Shown here: positions 24,208-32,269 of the stretch, piece after piece
How the letters are laid out: each line of letters begins with the position of its first letter
Position numbering within the stretch: position 1 is the first letter of the stretch
DNA from: Micromonospora echinospora
Lineage (GTDB): Bacteria > Actinomycetota > Actinomycetes > Mycobacteriales > Micromonosporaceae
Assembly (NCBI RefSeq): GCF_014203425.1
Contig: NZ_JACHJC010000001.1
Coordinates: 1,860,001 to 1,924,000 of the forward strand
Direction of reading: 5' to 3'
Length of the DNA: 64,000 bases
Made by a program: the position numbers and the translations under genes
Notes under the pieces: model-generated
The model's input: only the letters and a program-made list of their open reading frames with translations
What the model was told of the DNA's origin: nothing
Database searches by the model: none

Positions 24208-25604
24208 CTGACGTATCGGGCAAGCACACGCGTTCGCCCGCTGCGGATGACGCGGCGGCACGGCATAGCCATGAGGCGCTGTGGCGCGGCTTCGACCGAT
24301 ACCGGGGGATGCTCAACGTCATCGAGTTCGGCGACGTCGTGCTCGTCCTGTTGTACCTGCGGAGCCGCCCCACATGGGAGGTGCTGGCCGACGGCGCCTC
24401 GGATGTCGAGCGGGCGATTCGTGCCGACCTGTCGGCGGACGGAAAGGATCCCATCATCCTCCGTCCTCTCCTGGAGTCGGTGCGCAAGATCGATGAGGCG
24501 GGGCAGTTGGCGCCGCTCGTCGAGCTAGTCGAGCGGCTTGACTCGGACGATGAAGTCCCGCTTCCGCAGGTCTTCAGTGCGGTGCTCGAACAGGTGAGCG
24601 GGGCGGCCGGGCGCAAGGGCAGCGGGGACTTCTATACGCCCAGTGCCATCACCGAGTTGGCCGCAGGGCTGCTCGCCCCGACACTAAGCGACCGGATGCT
24701 TGACCCCTGCTGCAAGGCGGGCGGATTCCCCGCCGCAATTGCCGATCGGCTGATTCGGCAGGGCAAGGCCGTCGACCAGTTGACCATAGCGATCTCCGAC
24801 TACTCAATGCGCTCGTTCGCGTTGGCGTACCTAAACCTGCGCCTGAGGGGAGTAGCGCCGCAGGTACTGCCGGGCGCCGCCGAAAGCCTGCCGACCGGGG
24901 CGCCGGAGAACCGGTACGACGTGGTAACGGCAAATCCGCCGTTCAACATGTCGAACTGGAACGGCGATGGCCGACTCAGCGGGTGGTGGCGTTACGGTGC
25001 ACCACCGGCACACAACAGCAACTTCGCCTGGCTGCAGTACATCATCGCCTCGCTCAACCCGGGTGGCCGCGCAGCAGTGGTAATGCCGTACGGTGCCGGC
25101 CTCTCTGAGAACGCGCAGGAGCGGACCATCAGGGCTGCGATGCTCGACGATGACGTAGTGTCGGCAGTCATCGCACTGCCGGGTCAGATGTTCCCCGGCA
25201 CCGACATCCCGGTCACGCTGTGGCTGCTGCAGCGATCGCCCGCCGGCCGGCCCGGTGAGGTGCTGTTCATCGACGCAACCGGACTTGGCGGCGTCCAGCA
25301 TCGGGCCCGCCGTACCTTCGCCGGCGCAGACATTGACAGGATCGTCGAGACGTACCGGGACTGGCGCGAACACCGACTTGAGGGGGTCCCAGGATTCGCT
25401 GCTGGGATGCCACTTGAGAAGATCCGCAGCGACGGGTACCGGCTGAACCCCCGCGCCTACATCAGACCAATTGACGAGGCGCCAGACTTGCGGACGCGAG
25501 CCCGGGAGGTAGGCGAACTCACGCAGCGACTCGACTGGCTTGCCGAACAGGCCGCACGCCTCGACCGGACCATCGAGGCGCACCTGAAGGAGCTTTCCCT
25601 GTGA
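24204..25604 (+). CDS. N6-adenine methylase-like HsdM protein with altered motif I
   Basis: The protein has 466 residues with a helical N-terminal part, the G-D-F-Y-T-P segment (141-146), motif I and motif IV N-P-P-F (244-247). Motif I reads D-P-C-C-K-A-G-G-F (167-175), where HsdM proteins have D-P-x-C-G-S/T-G-G. The first glycine of the SAM-binding loop is a lysine. The rest of the fold looks complete. Activity may be altered or lost, or the family may tolerate this change. It is coupled to the small membrane protein (ATGA) and to a half-size specificity protein (GTGA). No nuclease subunit belongs to this operon. Confidence 0.85.
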   Translation: MTDVSGKHTRSPAADDAAARHSHEALWRGFDRYRGMLNVIEFGDVVLVLLYLRSRPTWEVLADGASDVERAIRADLSADGKDPIILRPLLESVRKIDEAGQLAPLVELVERLDSDDEVPLPQVFSAVLEQVSGAAGRKGSGDFYTPSAITELAAGLLAPTLSDRMLDPCCKAGGFPAAIADRLIRQGKAVDQLTIAISDYSMRSFALAYLNLRLRGVAPQVLPGAAESLPTGAPENRYDVVTANPPFNMSNWNGDGRLSGWWRYGAPPAHNSNFAWLQYIIASLNPGGRAAVVMPYGAGLSENAQERTIRAAMLDDDVVSAVIALPGQMFPGTDIPVTLWLLQRSPAGRPGEVLFIDATGLGGVQHRARRTFAGADIDRIVETYRDWREHRLEGVPGFAAGMPLEKIRSDGYRLNPRAYIRPIDEAPDLRTRAREVGELTQRLDWLAEQAARLDRTIEAHLKELSL

Positions 25605-26215
25605 GCTCGCTGATCGGTCCAATGCCAGACGGCTGGCAGGAGATTCCGCTAGCCGAGCTTTGTCAAGTGGTGGCCGGCCCGTCGAACAGCATGATCCGGT
25701 CGGTCGACACCGATGGCGTGCCGATCGAAGTCGTCGCACCGAAGCACTTGCTGCACGGTCGCATCGCGGGGGGCAGCACGGTACTGGTGACGCCTGAGGC
25801 TTCCGCTCGGCTGAATCGGTATCGACTCGTCCCCGGCGACCTGATCTGCGTGCGTACCGGAGACCTCGGCAAGCAAGCCCTCGCCGGCCCGGAACACGAG
25901 GGATGGGTAGCCGGCACCGCCTGCTTCCGGCTACATCCCGACCCGACGGTTGATTCTCGGTACCTGCTGAACTACCTGCGGCATCCGGCGGTCCGAGACT
26001 GGATCGCCCGGCACGCCTCCACAGCCACCGTGCCAACGCTGACCCTCAGCACGCTCCGGACCTTGCCGGTACTGGTTCCGCCCCCCGCCGTGCAAGCGAC
26101 GATCGGCGACATCATGAGTGCTCTCGAGGACAAGGTCGCACTACACCGGGAGATCGTCGAGGTCACGCAGCAGCTACGCGACTCGCTTTTGCCGCTGCTG
26201 CTGACAGACCGATGA
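25601..26215 (+). CDS. Half-size type I specificity-like protein (single TRD)
   Basis: The protein has 204 residues, against about 400-500 for a normal HsdS. One target-recognition domain (M-P-D-G-W-Q-E-I-P-L to V-P-P-P-A-V-Q) is followed by a single helical spacer (I-M-S-A-L-E-D-K-V-A-L-H-R-E-I) and the ending L-L-P-L-L-L. Half-size HsdS proteins can work as dimers that recognise palindromic bipartite sites. It starts at GTG 25601 overlapping the methylase stop. It is the last element gene before the right attachment site, 178 bp further on. Confidence 0.85.
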   Translation: MSSLIGPMPDGWQEIPLAELCQVVAGPSNSMIRSVDTDGVPIEVVAPKHLLHGRIAGGSTVLVTPEASARLNRYRLVPGDLICVRTGDLGKQALAGPEHEGWVAGTACFRLHPDPTVDSRYLLNYLRHPAVRDWIARHASTATVPTLTLSTLRTLPVLVPPPAVQATIGDIMSALEDKVALHREIVEVTQQLRDSLLPLLLTDR

Positions 26216-26393
26216 ACGCCAAAATCCGAACACCTGGACTGTGGGATGTGGGGTGCTCTGCGGGTGCTCGGCCGCCATGGACAGGTCCAGCTCGGGTGGA
26301 TTGTTGAGCGGTGTTCGTGCGGTGTAAATAGGTGAACCGGGCAGAACGTGCACTGGTGTGGCGCGCAGGGACAGGGAAGCATCGATCAACGTT

Positions 26394-26452
26394 GACTCTT
26401 AATCCGCGGGTTCGGGGTTCGAGTCCCTGGCGGCGCACCAACGAGCAAGGCC
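26394..26452 (+). repeat. Right attachment site (attR core)
   Basis: An exact copy of 671-729: the 3' half of tRNA-Lys from the anticodon stem through CCA plus 12 bp. The 5' half of the tRNA is absent here, so this is the displaced end of the original gene, with host sequence to the right. Confidence 0.93.
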
Positions 26453-26487
26453 CTGAACTGGCGTTCCACGCCGGCCGGGGCCTTTTT
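26447..26487 (+). terminator. Original host terminator of tRNA-Lys
   Basis: AAGGCCC (26447-26453) pairs with GGGCCTT (26478-26484), and a T-run follows (26483-26487). It resembles the element-supplied terminator at 724-765 in position and sequence, but it is not identical. Confidence 0.5.
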
Positions 26488-26529
26488 CGCGTACGTCGAC
26501 CGCAGGCTGCCCGCCGGTGGGGAGGGAAT

Positions 26530-27078
26530 GTGCGCGCTGAGCCTGCCGGTAGCCCGGACACGATCCTCGTCTGCATCCGGGGCAACTCCGGCTCGGGCAA
26601 GAGCAGCATCGCCCGTGAGCTGCGCCGCCGGCACGGCCGGGGCTGCGCCCTCGTCGAACAGGACTACCTGCGCCGCGTCGTCCTGCTGGAACGGGACAAG
26701 CCCGGCGGTGTGGCGCCCGGCCTGATCGAGCAGACCGTCCGGTTCGCGCTCGACCACGGCCACCACGTGGTCCTGGAGGGCATCCTCCACACCGGCCGCT
26801 ACCGCGACATGCTGACCTCGCTGCGGGACGGCCACCGGGGCCGGTCGCTGTTCTGCTATCTCGACGTGTCGCTGGCCGAGACGCTGCGCCGGCATTTGAC
26901 CCGCCCACAGGCCGGTGACTTCACCGCCGAGCAGATGAGCGGTTGGTACGCCGCGCACGACGTCCTGGGCTGGCCGGGCGAACTCGTCCTCCCGGAAACC
27001 ACCGGACTGGAACAGGCGGTCGAGGCGATCGCGGCTGCCGCCGGGCTTCCCCAGACCGGACGCGACGACAGGCGTTAG
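26530..27078 (+). CDS. P-loop kinase-like ATPase, chromosomal copy
   Basis: The protein has 182 residues; GTG 26530 stands behind GGAGGG. It has the same features as the copy at 10510: Walker A G-N-S-G-S-G-K-S-S, E-Q-D-Y-L-R-R, a lid-like R-R-H-L-T-R-P and the ending G-L-P-Q-T-G-R-D-D. The two differ at about 25 of 180 positions, and nucleotide identity is high around the P-loop. It is the first gene right of the attachment site and is thus the ancestral neighbour of tRNA-Lys. It probably phosphorylates a small molecule; the substrate is unknown. Confidence 0.8.
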   Translation: MRAEPAGSPDTILVCIRGNSGSGKSSIARELRRRHGRGCALVEQDYLRRVVLLERDKPGGVAPGLIEQTVRFALDHGHHVVLEGILHTGRYRDMLTSLRDGHRGRSLFCYLDVSLAETLRRHLTRPQAGDFTAEQMSGWYAAHDVLGWPGELVLPETTGLEQAVEAIAAAAGLPQTGRDDRR

Positions 27079-27122
27079 GCGGCGTTTGCCCTTGCGGTTA
27101 CTGCAGGGGGCAGGCTGGGATC

Positions 27123-27956
27123 ATGTTGTCGATCAGCGAGTTCAGCCAGATGTGTCACCTGTCGCCGCAGGCGCTGCGCTTCTACCACGCCGAAGGGCTG
27201 CTCGTGCCCGCCGAGGTCGACGACCGGACCGGCCACCGCTCGTACGCCTTCGAGCAGGTGGAACGCGCCATGCTGATCACCCTGCTGCGGGACACCGGAA
27301 TGAGCGTGAAGCTCGTCCGGCGTGCCCTCGACGAACCGGACCAGGCGCTCGCTCTGCTCGATCGGCACAGCGACGAGGTCAGCCGGGAACGCCAAGCTCA
27401 GGCGGACGCGATCGCTGCCGCCCGCGCCGTCTTCGAGGCGCAGCCTGAGCCGCGGTTGCGGCACGTGCCGGCCGTGACTGTGGTGGCGCGGCTCGTGCCG
27501 GGCACGCCGCTGGGCCGTGACGCGCAGGAGTGGGACCTGGCCGAGGAGATCATCACGGCGGCGGCCGCCGAACTGGTCACCACCGTGCGGCAGGCCGGCG
27601 TCACCTGCCTGGGTGAGCCGTGGCGGACGCTGGCGCTGGAGACGCCGGAGCAGGACCGGCGGGTACTCGACGGCGTCGGGCCGTTCTGGACGGTCAAGGT
27701 CGCGGTGGCGGGCACCCCGGAGACGCTGCCGCCACTGCCCGCCGACCTGATCGTGCAGACGCCCGACGCCCACGACGAGCTGTCCATCTTCATGCCGGGC
27801 CGCAACACCATGGCGAAGTACTGCACGGTGGTCCTGCGCCTGCTCGACGCCGCCCCCGTCGACGGTGACCGGTTCGCCAACCTGGCGCGTCTGCGTCAGG
27901 AGGTCCGGCCCGACGGCGTGCTGAGCAGCGCGCCCGTCGAACGACGACCGGCGTGA
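27123..27956 (+). CDS. MerR-family regulator with effector domain
   Basis: The protein has 277 residues. The N-terminal MerR winged helix (I-S-E-F-S-Q-M-C-H-L-S-P-Q-A-L-R-F-Y, residues 4-21, then G-H-R-S-Y) and a dimerisation coiled coil (about 75-115) are followed by a C-terminal domain of about 150 residues similar in size to GyrI-like ligand-binding domains, as in BmrR/TipA-type multidrug sensors. No obvious efflux gene lies beside it. It follows the kinase by 44 bp and may be co-transcribed. Confidence 0.85.
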   Translation: MLSISEFSQMCHLSPQALRFYHAEGLLVPAEVDDRTGHRSYAFEQVERAMLITLLRDTGMSVKLVRRALDEPDQALALLDRHSDEVSRERQAQADAIAAARAVFEAQPEPRLRHVPAVTVVARLVPGTPLGRDAQEWDLAEEIITAAAAELVTTVRQAGVTCLGEPWRTLALETPEQDRRVLDGVGPFWTVKVAVAGTPETLPPLPADLIVQTPDAHDELSIFMPGRNTMAKYCTVVLRLLDAAPVDGDRFANLARLRQEVRPDGVLSSAPVERRPA

Positions 27957-27960
27957 CCGG

Positions 27961-28125
27961 TCAGGGCGCCGGGCTCGCGCTCTGCTCGGCGAGCCGCTTG
28001 AGGTTCAGAAACTGACGGCGGGCCATCACCAGGTCTCCGAGGCATCCACCGAGGGCGATCACCCGGTTCGCCCGCATCACGACCTTGAGCAGCAGGCGGG
28101 TGCCGTCCCACCGGTCACCGAGCAT
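27961..28125 (-). pseudogene. C-terminal fragment, possibly of an SRPBCC-type protein
   Basis: A 54-residue frame (M-L-G-D-R-W-D-G-T-R-L-L-L-K-V-V, ending A-R-R-Q-F-L-N-L-K-R-L-A-E-Q) resembles the last helix region of START/SRPBCC proteins. It overlaps the end of the methyltransferase gene by 11 bp. No N-terminal part is found upstream. It is either a small real gene coupled to the methyltransferase or a leftover. Confidence 0.35.
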
Positions 28126-28849
28126 CGGCCCGGCCCAGCACCAGCGTGGTCCGCAGGTCGAGCACGACGGTGCCGCCGAAGTCGTCCACCAGCCGGTCCA
28201 GGGTGGCGATCCCGCGTCGCTGTTGCTCGGGGGTCCGGGACAGGTACGGCCCGAACGTGCGCATCAGCGCCAGGTACCGCTCCTTGTCCAGCGGCAGTTC
28301 CCGGCGGAACACCTCGCGTCGTACGTCGTCGAACTGCCCGCTGTCGAGGATGTCCCGGTGGAACCAGTCGACGGGCCGCTCCCGGACGGTGGGGTCGACG
28401 GATCGCAGCGCGGCCCGGACGGCGTCCCGCTGGCCGGCGTCGGCGTAGTCGTAGCGGTGTCCAAAGACGGCGAGCGTGCCGCCGGGCGCCAGGGCGCGGC
28501 GGGCGTGTGCGTTGCGGGTGGCGGCGTCCAGCCAGTGCCAGGCCATCGCGCAGGCGAGCACGTCCACCCCGCCGGCCGGTGGGGTCCAGCGTTCGAACGT
28601 GGTCGCCTCGACGCGGGCGTCCGGAAACCGCTCGGCCAGCCGGGCCGCCATCCGCGCGTCGGGCTCCACACAGGTCAGCGGCGCGCCGAGGCGGGCCAGC
28701 ACGTCGGTGCCCTTCCCGGTGCCCGCACCGATCTCGACCACCGACGCCGGCGTCCCGCCGTGGTAGGCGAGGATCGTCTCGGCGATCTCCGGCGGATATC
28801 CGGGCCGTGCGCGCTCGTACAGGTCGGCGACCGTCCCGAAGACATTCAT
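28115..28849 (-). CDS. Class I SAM-dependent methyltransferase
   Basis: The protein has 244 residues. Motif I is V-V-E-I-G-A-G-T-G-K-G-T (about 38-49), with acidic V-E-P-D at the end of the second strand and the post-motif A-M-A-W-H-W-L typical of the Methyltransf_11 group acting on small molecules. The start at ATG 28849 is one codon after a GTG. It is divergent from the large secreted protein gene. Substrate unknown. Confidence 0.85.
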   Translation of the reverse strand: MNVFGTVADLYERARPGYPPEIAETILAYHGGTPASVVEIGAGTGKGTDVLARLGAPLTCVEPDARMAARLAERFPDARVEATTFERWTPPAGGVDVLACAMAWHWLDAATRNAHARRALAPGGTLAVFGHRYDYADAGQRDAVRAALRSVDPTVRERPVDWFHRDILDSGQFDDVRREVFRRELPLDKERYLALMRTFGPYLSRTPEQQRRGIATLDRLVDDFGGTVVLDLRTTLVLGRADAR

Positions 28850-28926
28850 CACCAGCAGGATACGGCTCCGACCGGTCCCCGACAGACCGCGACGGAACCG
28901 GCCCGCCCGCCCTTACAGTCCGCACC

Positions 28927-31900
28927 ATGAGGTGGATCCTGCGGCTGGTGGCGGCGCTCGCCGTACTCGTGACCGCTCTGGCGACCGGGGCGGCGAGCGG
29001 CGCCGCGGCGCCCGCCGACGGCGGCCTCGGCCTGGCCCTGCGGCCCGGCCAGGCCGACTACCGCTCCGGCGACCAGGTCCGCCTCGACCTCACCGTCACG
29101 AACACCACCGGCGCGGCCTGCGCGCTCGCCACCCGCGCCGTCGGCACCGTGCAGGTCATCGGGGTACGCCGGGACGGGCGCGACCTCACGCCGACGCTCG
29201 CCCGCAGCTTCCACGACGACGGGATCGGCGCCGCCGCCACCGCAGCGCTCACCACAGTGGAACCGGGCGCGACCGCCACCGTGGCGTCGACCGGGGTACG
29301 GCTGCGCGACGGCGAGGTGGTGCTCCGCTCGGTGGCCGCCACTCCGGACGGCGGCGGGCTGGACACGCTCTGGCCGGTCGGCGCACCCGGCCGGTACGAG
29401 GTGACCGCGGGCTACGTGACGCTGCCGGTGACCGGCGCGGCGGATCTGTGCGCGGGCGCGACGGCGCTGCGGACCACCACGTTCACCGTGTCCGACGACG
29501 GCGGGACCGGTCTCCGTCGGCTCTGGGTGGTGGCCGGGGGAGCGCTGGCGCTGCTCGCCGTCGCGCTGGTCGTACTGCTGCTGGTGCGCCGCCGACGCCG
29601 GCCGACCGCCGCCGCCGTGGCGCTGCTGCTGGTCGCAGTCGGCGCGCTCGTCGGCGGTGGCGCCCGGCCGGCGCGGGCCGACTACGGCGTCGACCCGACC
29701 GCCGGTGTGCCGGTCAGCGGCGTCGACTTCCAGGCGGCTGTCGACGGCTGCCTGGCCGGATTCGCGCTACCCGGCGGCGATCCGTCCGGCCTGCTGCCGA
29801 GGCTGCGGGACAAGAAGAGTCCCCGGGTGCGGATCATCCCGACCACCGGCGGCTCCGGCGCGTTCGAGACGCCGCAGAGCGCCGACGGCAAGGGCTCCTC
29901 GACCGTCACGTGGAACCCGACCTCCACCGACCCGTACGGCGACGGGGTGGCCCGCGACCCCTGCGCCGCGCTCTACCACGAGCTGAACCACGCCGACGAC
30001 ATCTCCCGCGACGCCGTGCCGCAGGGCGAGTGCGGCGGCACCGCCATCCGTACCGCCGAGGTGAAGGCGACGCTCGCGGAGAACCGCTACCGGGCGGCGA
30101 AGGGGTTGCCGCCGCGCACCGAGTACGACGGGAAGACGCTGCCGAAGAGCCTCGACGAGTGCAAGAAGCCGGCCAAGAAGACGCCGCCGCCGAAGGGCCC
30201 GGTGAAGCTCTGCGAGGACGGCGCCGACTGCGGCGGCAGCAACGGTGATCCGCACCTGGTCACGTTCGACCGGGTCGCGTACGACTTCCAGGCCGTGGGC
30301 GAGTTCGTCCTGGTCGCGTCCACCGGCGGCGACCCGCTGGAGGTGCAGGTCCGGCAGACCCCGATGGCGGGCACGCGGACCGCCTCGGTCAACTCGGCTG
30401 TCGCGTTCCGCATCGGCGCGCACCGCGTCGCGCTCACCCTCACCGGCGGCGGCACCCGGGTGCACGTCGATGGCGCGCCGCTCGCCGCGCCGTCGGACCG
30501 CACCGACCTGGCCGGCGGCGGCACCCTCGCCCGCCGTCCGTCGGACACCGGCCCCGCCGACGGGTACGACGTGACGTGGCCCGACGGCTCGGCGGCGGCG
30601 GTGGACCAGATCGGCAGCTACGGCTACCGGGTCCTGGTGCGGCTGGCCGACGGCCGGGCCGGAAAGGTACGCGGACTGCTCGGCGACTTCGACGGCGACC
30701 CGGCCGACGACATCGCGCCCGCCTCCGGGGCGGCACTGGCCCAGCCGGTGCCGTTCGACAAGCTCTATCCCGCGTACGCGGACAGCTGGCGGATCGCCGC
30801 GGGCCGATCCCTGCTGCACTACGACGACGGGCAGGACACCGGCACCTTCACCGACCGCGCGTTCCCGGAACGTGAGGTCACCGTCGGCGATCTCGACCCG
30901 GCCCGGCGCGCGGCGGCCGAGCAGATCTGCCGCTGGGCCGGCGTGACCGCGCCCGCCCAGCTCGCCGAGTGCGTCTTCGACGTCGCGGTCAGCGGCCGCC
31001 CCGAGTTCGCCGTGGCGGGTGCGAGCACCGAGCGGGTCGCCCCGCCGGCCGCCACCCCGATCAGCGCCGTACCCGTCGCCGCCGCCACGCTCACCCCCGG
31101 CGGGGCGCCGCTGACGTTCGCCGCCCGCGCTGGAGACGCCGTCTTCGTCGACGGCACCGCGCCCGGGATCGGCGACCGCTGCTCGCCGTACGTGCTCACC
31201 GACCCGGGCGGCCGGGAGATCGCCAGCGGCTGCAACATCAACGGCAACGGGTACGTCGACCGCGTCGAACTCACCGCCACCGGCACGTACGCGCTGCGGG
31301 TCACCGCCGCGCCGGGCGACACCGGCCGCGCCGCGGTGCGGGTGTACACGGCCCGGGACAGCGACGGCACGATGCAACCGAACGGCCCGGCGGTCACCGC
31401 GACAGTCGAGCAACCCGGCGCGCGGGCCCGCTACCGGTTCACCGGGAGCGCAGGTGAGCGCGTCTACGTGGAGGTGCCGACGAGCAGCCTCACCGACCAG
31501 TGCTCCCCGCTGGAACTGCGGGACGCCGACGGGCGGCTGCTGCGTAGCGGCTGCGTGATCAACGGGGCCGGCGAGATCGACGGCACGGTGCTGTCCGCCG
31601 ACGGGACGTACACAGTGGTGGTCGACCCGATCGAGCGCAGCACCGGCACGACCACGCTGCGGGTGGTCACCAGCCGGGACCGGGACGCGGCGGTGACGCT
31701 CGGCGGACCGCCGGTCGTCGCGACGGTGGACCGGCCCGGCGCGGTCACCACCTACCGGTTCACCGCCTCGGCCGGCACGTCGGTGACGCTGGCCGCGACC
31801 GCCTCCGATCTGCCCGACCAGTGCGGCGTACTGGCGCTGCGCGGCCCGGACGGAAGCACGATCACCACCGGTTGCGTGATCAACGGGGCAGGCGAGACCG

Positions 31901-31992
31901 GGCCGACGGTGTTGCCGGCGTCCGGGACGTACACCCTGGTGGTGGACCCGTCCGGGGCCGCTACCGGGCAGGTCACGATGGCGCTGCGGTGA
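28927..31992 (+). CDS. Large secreted/membrane protein with HExxH, VWD and three C-terminal repeats
   Basis: The protein has 1021 residues. A signal peptide (residues 1-28) is followed by a beta-rich domain, then two hydrophobic spans separated by an Arg-rich loop (about 199-255), as if a complete membrane-anchored protein had been fused to a second one with its own signal-like segment ending A-R-A-D-Y. Beyond it lie H-E-L-N-H (351-355), a zinc-protease-like motif, a von Willebrand D domain beginning G-D-P-H-L-V-T-F-D (about 440), and three repeats of about 110 residues, each with D-x-C-S/G-x-x-x-L and S/T-G-C-x-I-N-G. Role unknown; an exported protease or adhesin is possible. Confidence 0.75.
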   Translation: MRWILRLVAALAVLVTALATGAASGAAAPADGGLGLALRPGQADYRSGDQVRLDLTVTNTTGAACALATRAVGTVQVIGVRRDGRDLTPTLARSFHDDGIGAAATAALTTVEPGATATVASTGVRLRDGEVVLRSVAATPDGGGLDTLWPVGAPGRYEVTAGYVTLPVTGAADLCAGATALRTTTFTVSDDGGTGLRRLWVVAGGALALLAVALVVLLLVRRRRRPTAAAVALLLVAVGALVGGGARPARADYGVDPTAGVPVSGVDFQAAVDGCLAGFALPGGDPSGLLPRLRDKKSPRVRIIPTTGGSGAFETPQSADGKGSSTVTWNPTSTDPYGDGVARDPCAALYHELNHADDISRDAVPQGECGGTAIRTAEVKATLAENRYRAAKGLPPRTEYDGKTLPKSLDECKKPAKKTPPPKGPVKLCEDGADCGGSNGDPHLVTFDRVAYDFQAVGEFVLVASTGGDPLEVQVRQTPMAGTRTASVNSAVAFRIGAHRVALTLTGGGTRVHVDGAPLAAPSDRTDLAGGGTLARRPSDTGPADGYDVTWPDGSAAAVDQIGSYGYRVLVRLADGRAGKVRGLLGDFDGDPADDIAPASGAALAQPVPFDKLYPAYADSWRIAAGRSLLHYDDGQDTGTFTDRAFPEREVTVGDLDPARRAAAEQICRWAGVTAPAQLAECVFDVAVSGRPEFAVAGASTERVAPPAATPISAVPVAAATLTPGGAPLTFAARAGDAVFVDGTAPGIGDRCSPYVLTDPGGREIASGCNINGNGYVDRVELTATGTYALRVTAAPGDTGRAAVRVYTARDSDGTMQPNGPAVTATVEQPGARARYRFTGSAGERVYVEVPTSSLTDQCSPLELRDADGRLLRSGCVINGAGEIDGTVLSADGTYTVVVDPIERSTGTTTLRVVTSRDRDAAVTLGGPPVVATVDRPGAVTTYRFTASAGTSVTLAATASDLPDQCGVLALRGPDGSTITTGCVINGAGETGPTVLPASGTYTLVVDPSGAATGQVTMALR

Positions 31993-32055
31993 GGCCGACC
32001 CTGCTTTTCCGGGGTGGTGTCCGGGCGTGCTAACGTCTCGTCCCGTTGTCAGCGA

Positions 32056-32128
32056 GCGCCGCTAGCTCAACTGGCAGAGCAGCGGACTCTTAATCCGCGG
32101 GTTCGGGGTTCGAGTCCCTGGCGGCGCA
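32056..32128 (+). tRNA. tRNA-Lys (anticodon CTT), second copy
   Basis: The body is the same as that of the tRNA at 642-714, including the upstream CCCGTTGTCAGCGA leader. CCA is not encoded here: the discriminator A32128 is followed by CAG. A weak -10-like GCTAAC lies at 32029-32034. Confidence 0.96.
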
Positions 32129-32136
32129 CAGATGGC

Positions 32137-32173
32137 AGAGGCCCTGGTTCGGTTACCCCGCACCAGGGCCTCT
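32137..32173 (+). terminator. Terminator after the second tRNA-Lys
   Basis: AGAGGCCCTGGT (32137-32148) and ACCAGGGCCTCT (32162-32173) form a perfect 12-bp stem with a 13-base loop, 9 bp after the tRNA. Confidence 0.75.
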
Positions 32174-32232
32174 CGTCATGTCTGCTCGGGTGCGGCGGCC
32201 TGGCCGCCCCCGGACCCATCGACGGCCGGACG

Positions 32233-32247
32233 GAATAGATCATATTC
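32233..32247. promoter_or_regulatory. Small dyad upstream of the MFS-GH2 operon
   Basis: GAATA (32233-32237) and TATTC (32243-32247) with a 5-bp spacer, in an AT-rich patch 23 bp before the start of the transporter gene. It may overlap the promoter or be an operator. Weak evidence. Confidence 0.3.
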
Positions 32248-32269
32248 TGATCCGTCGAAGGAGGCCGTC

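Larger units (their letters stand above)
671..26452. mobile_element. Integrative element in tRNA-Lys, AICE-like, with RiPP and defence cargo
   Basis: A perfect 59-bp direct repeat bounds the element (unit length 25723 bp). The core genes are a tyrosine integrase, an excisionase-like HTH, a DUF2637 membrane protein and a Replic_Relax protein, the set typical of actinomycete integrative and conjugative elements. No FtsK/SpoIIIE-type TraB translocase or relaxase is recognisable between the repeats, so self-transfer is doubtful. The integrase is unusually central: about 10 kb of restriction and HEPN genes separate it from the right attachment site, which suggests that the defence block was inserted between int and attP. 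A second Replic_Relax gene and an IS remnant near the left end point to a composite history. Confidence 0.88.

Noticed and set aside
23986..26215. BREX or PGL system (PglX-like methylase)
   Set aside because: The methylase is only 466 residues and is followed by a specificity subunit; no PglZ, PglY/BrxC or Lon-like gene is present.
671..26452. Integrated prophage
   Set aside because: There is an integrase and tRNA attachment, but no capsid, portal, terminase or tail gene; Replic_Relax and DUF2637 point to an AICE-like element.
30800..31992. Tandem DNA repeats or CRISPR-like array
   Set aside because: The repetition is at protein level (three domains of about 110 residues) with diverged DNA. 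No short regularly spaced identical repeats occur in the window.
32056..32128. Second tRNA-Lys as the true right end of the element
   Set aside because: The perfect 59-bp repeat, including the CCA and 12 bp beyond, matches 26394-26452 and not this copy; genes at 26530-31992 look chromosomal.
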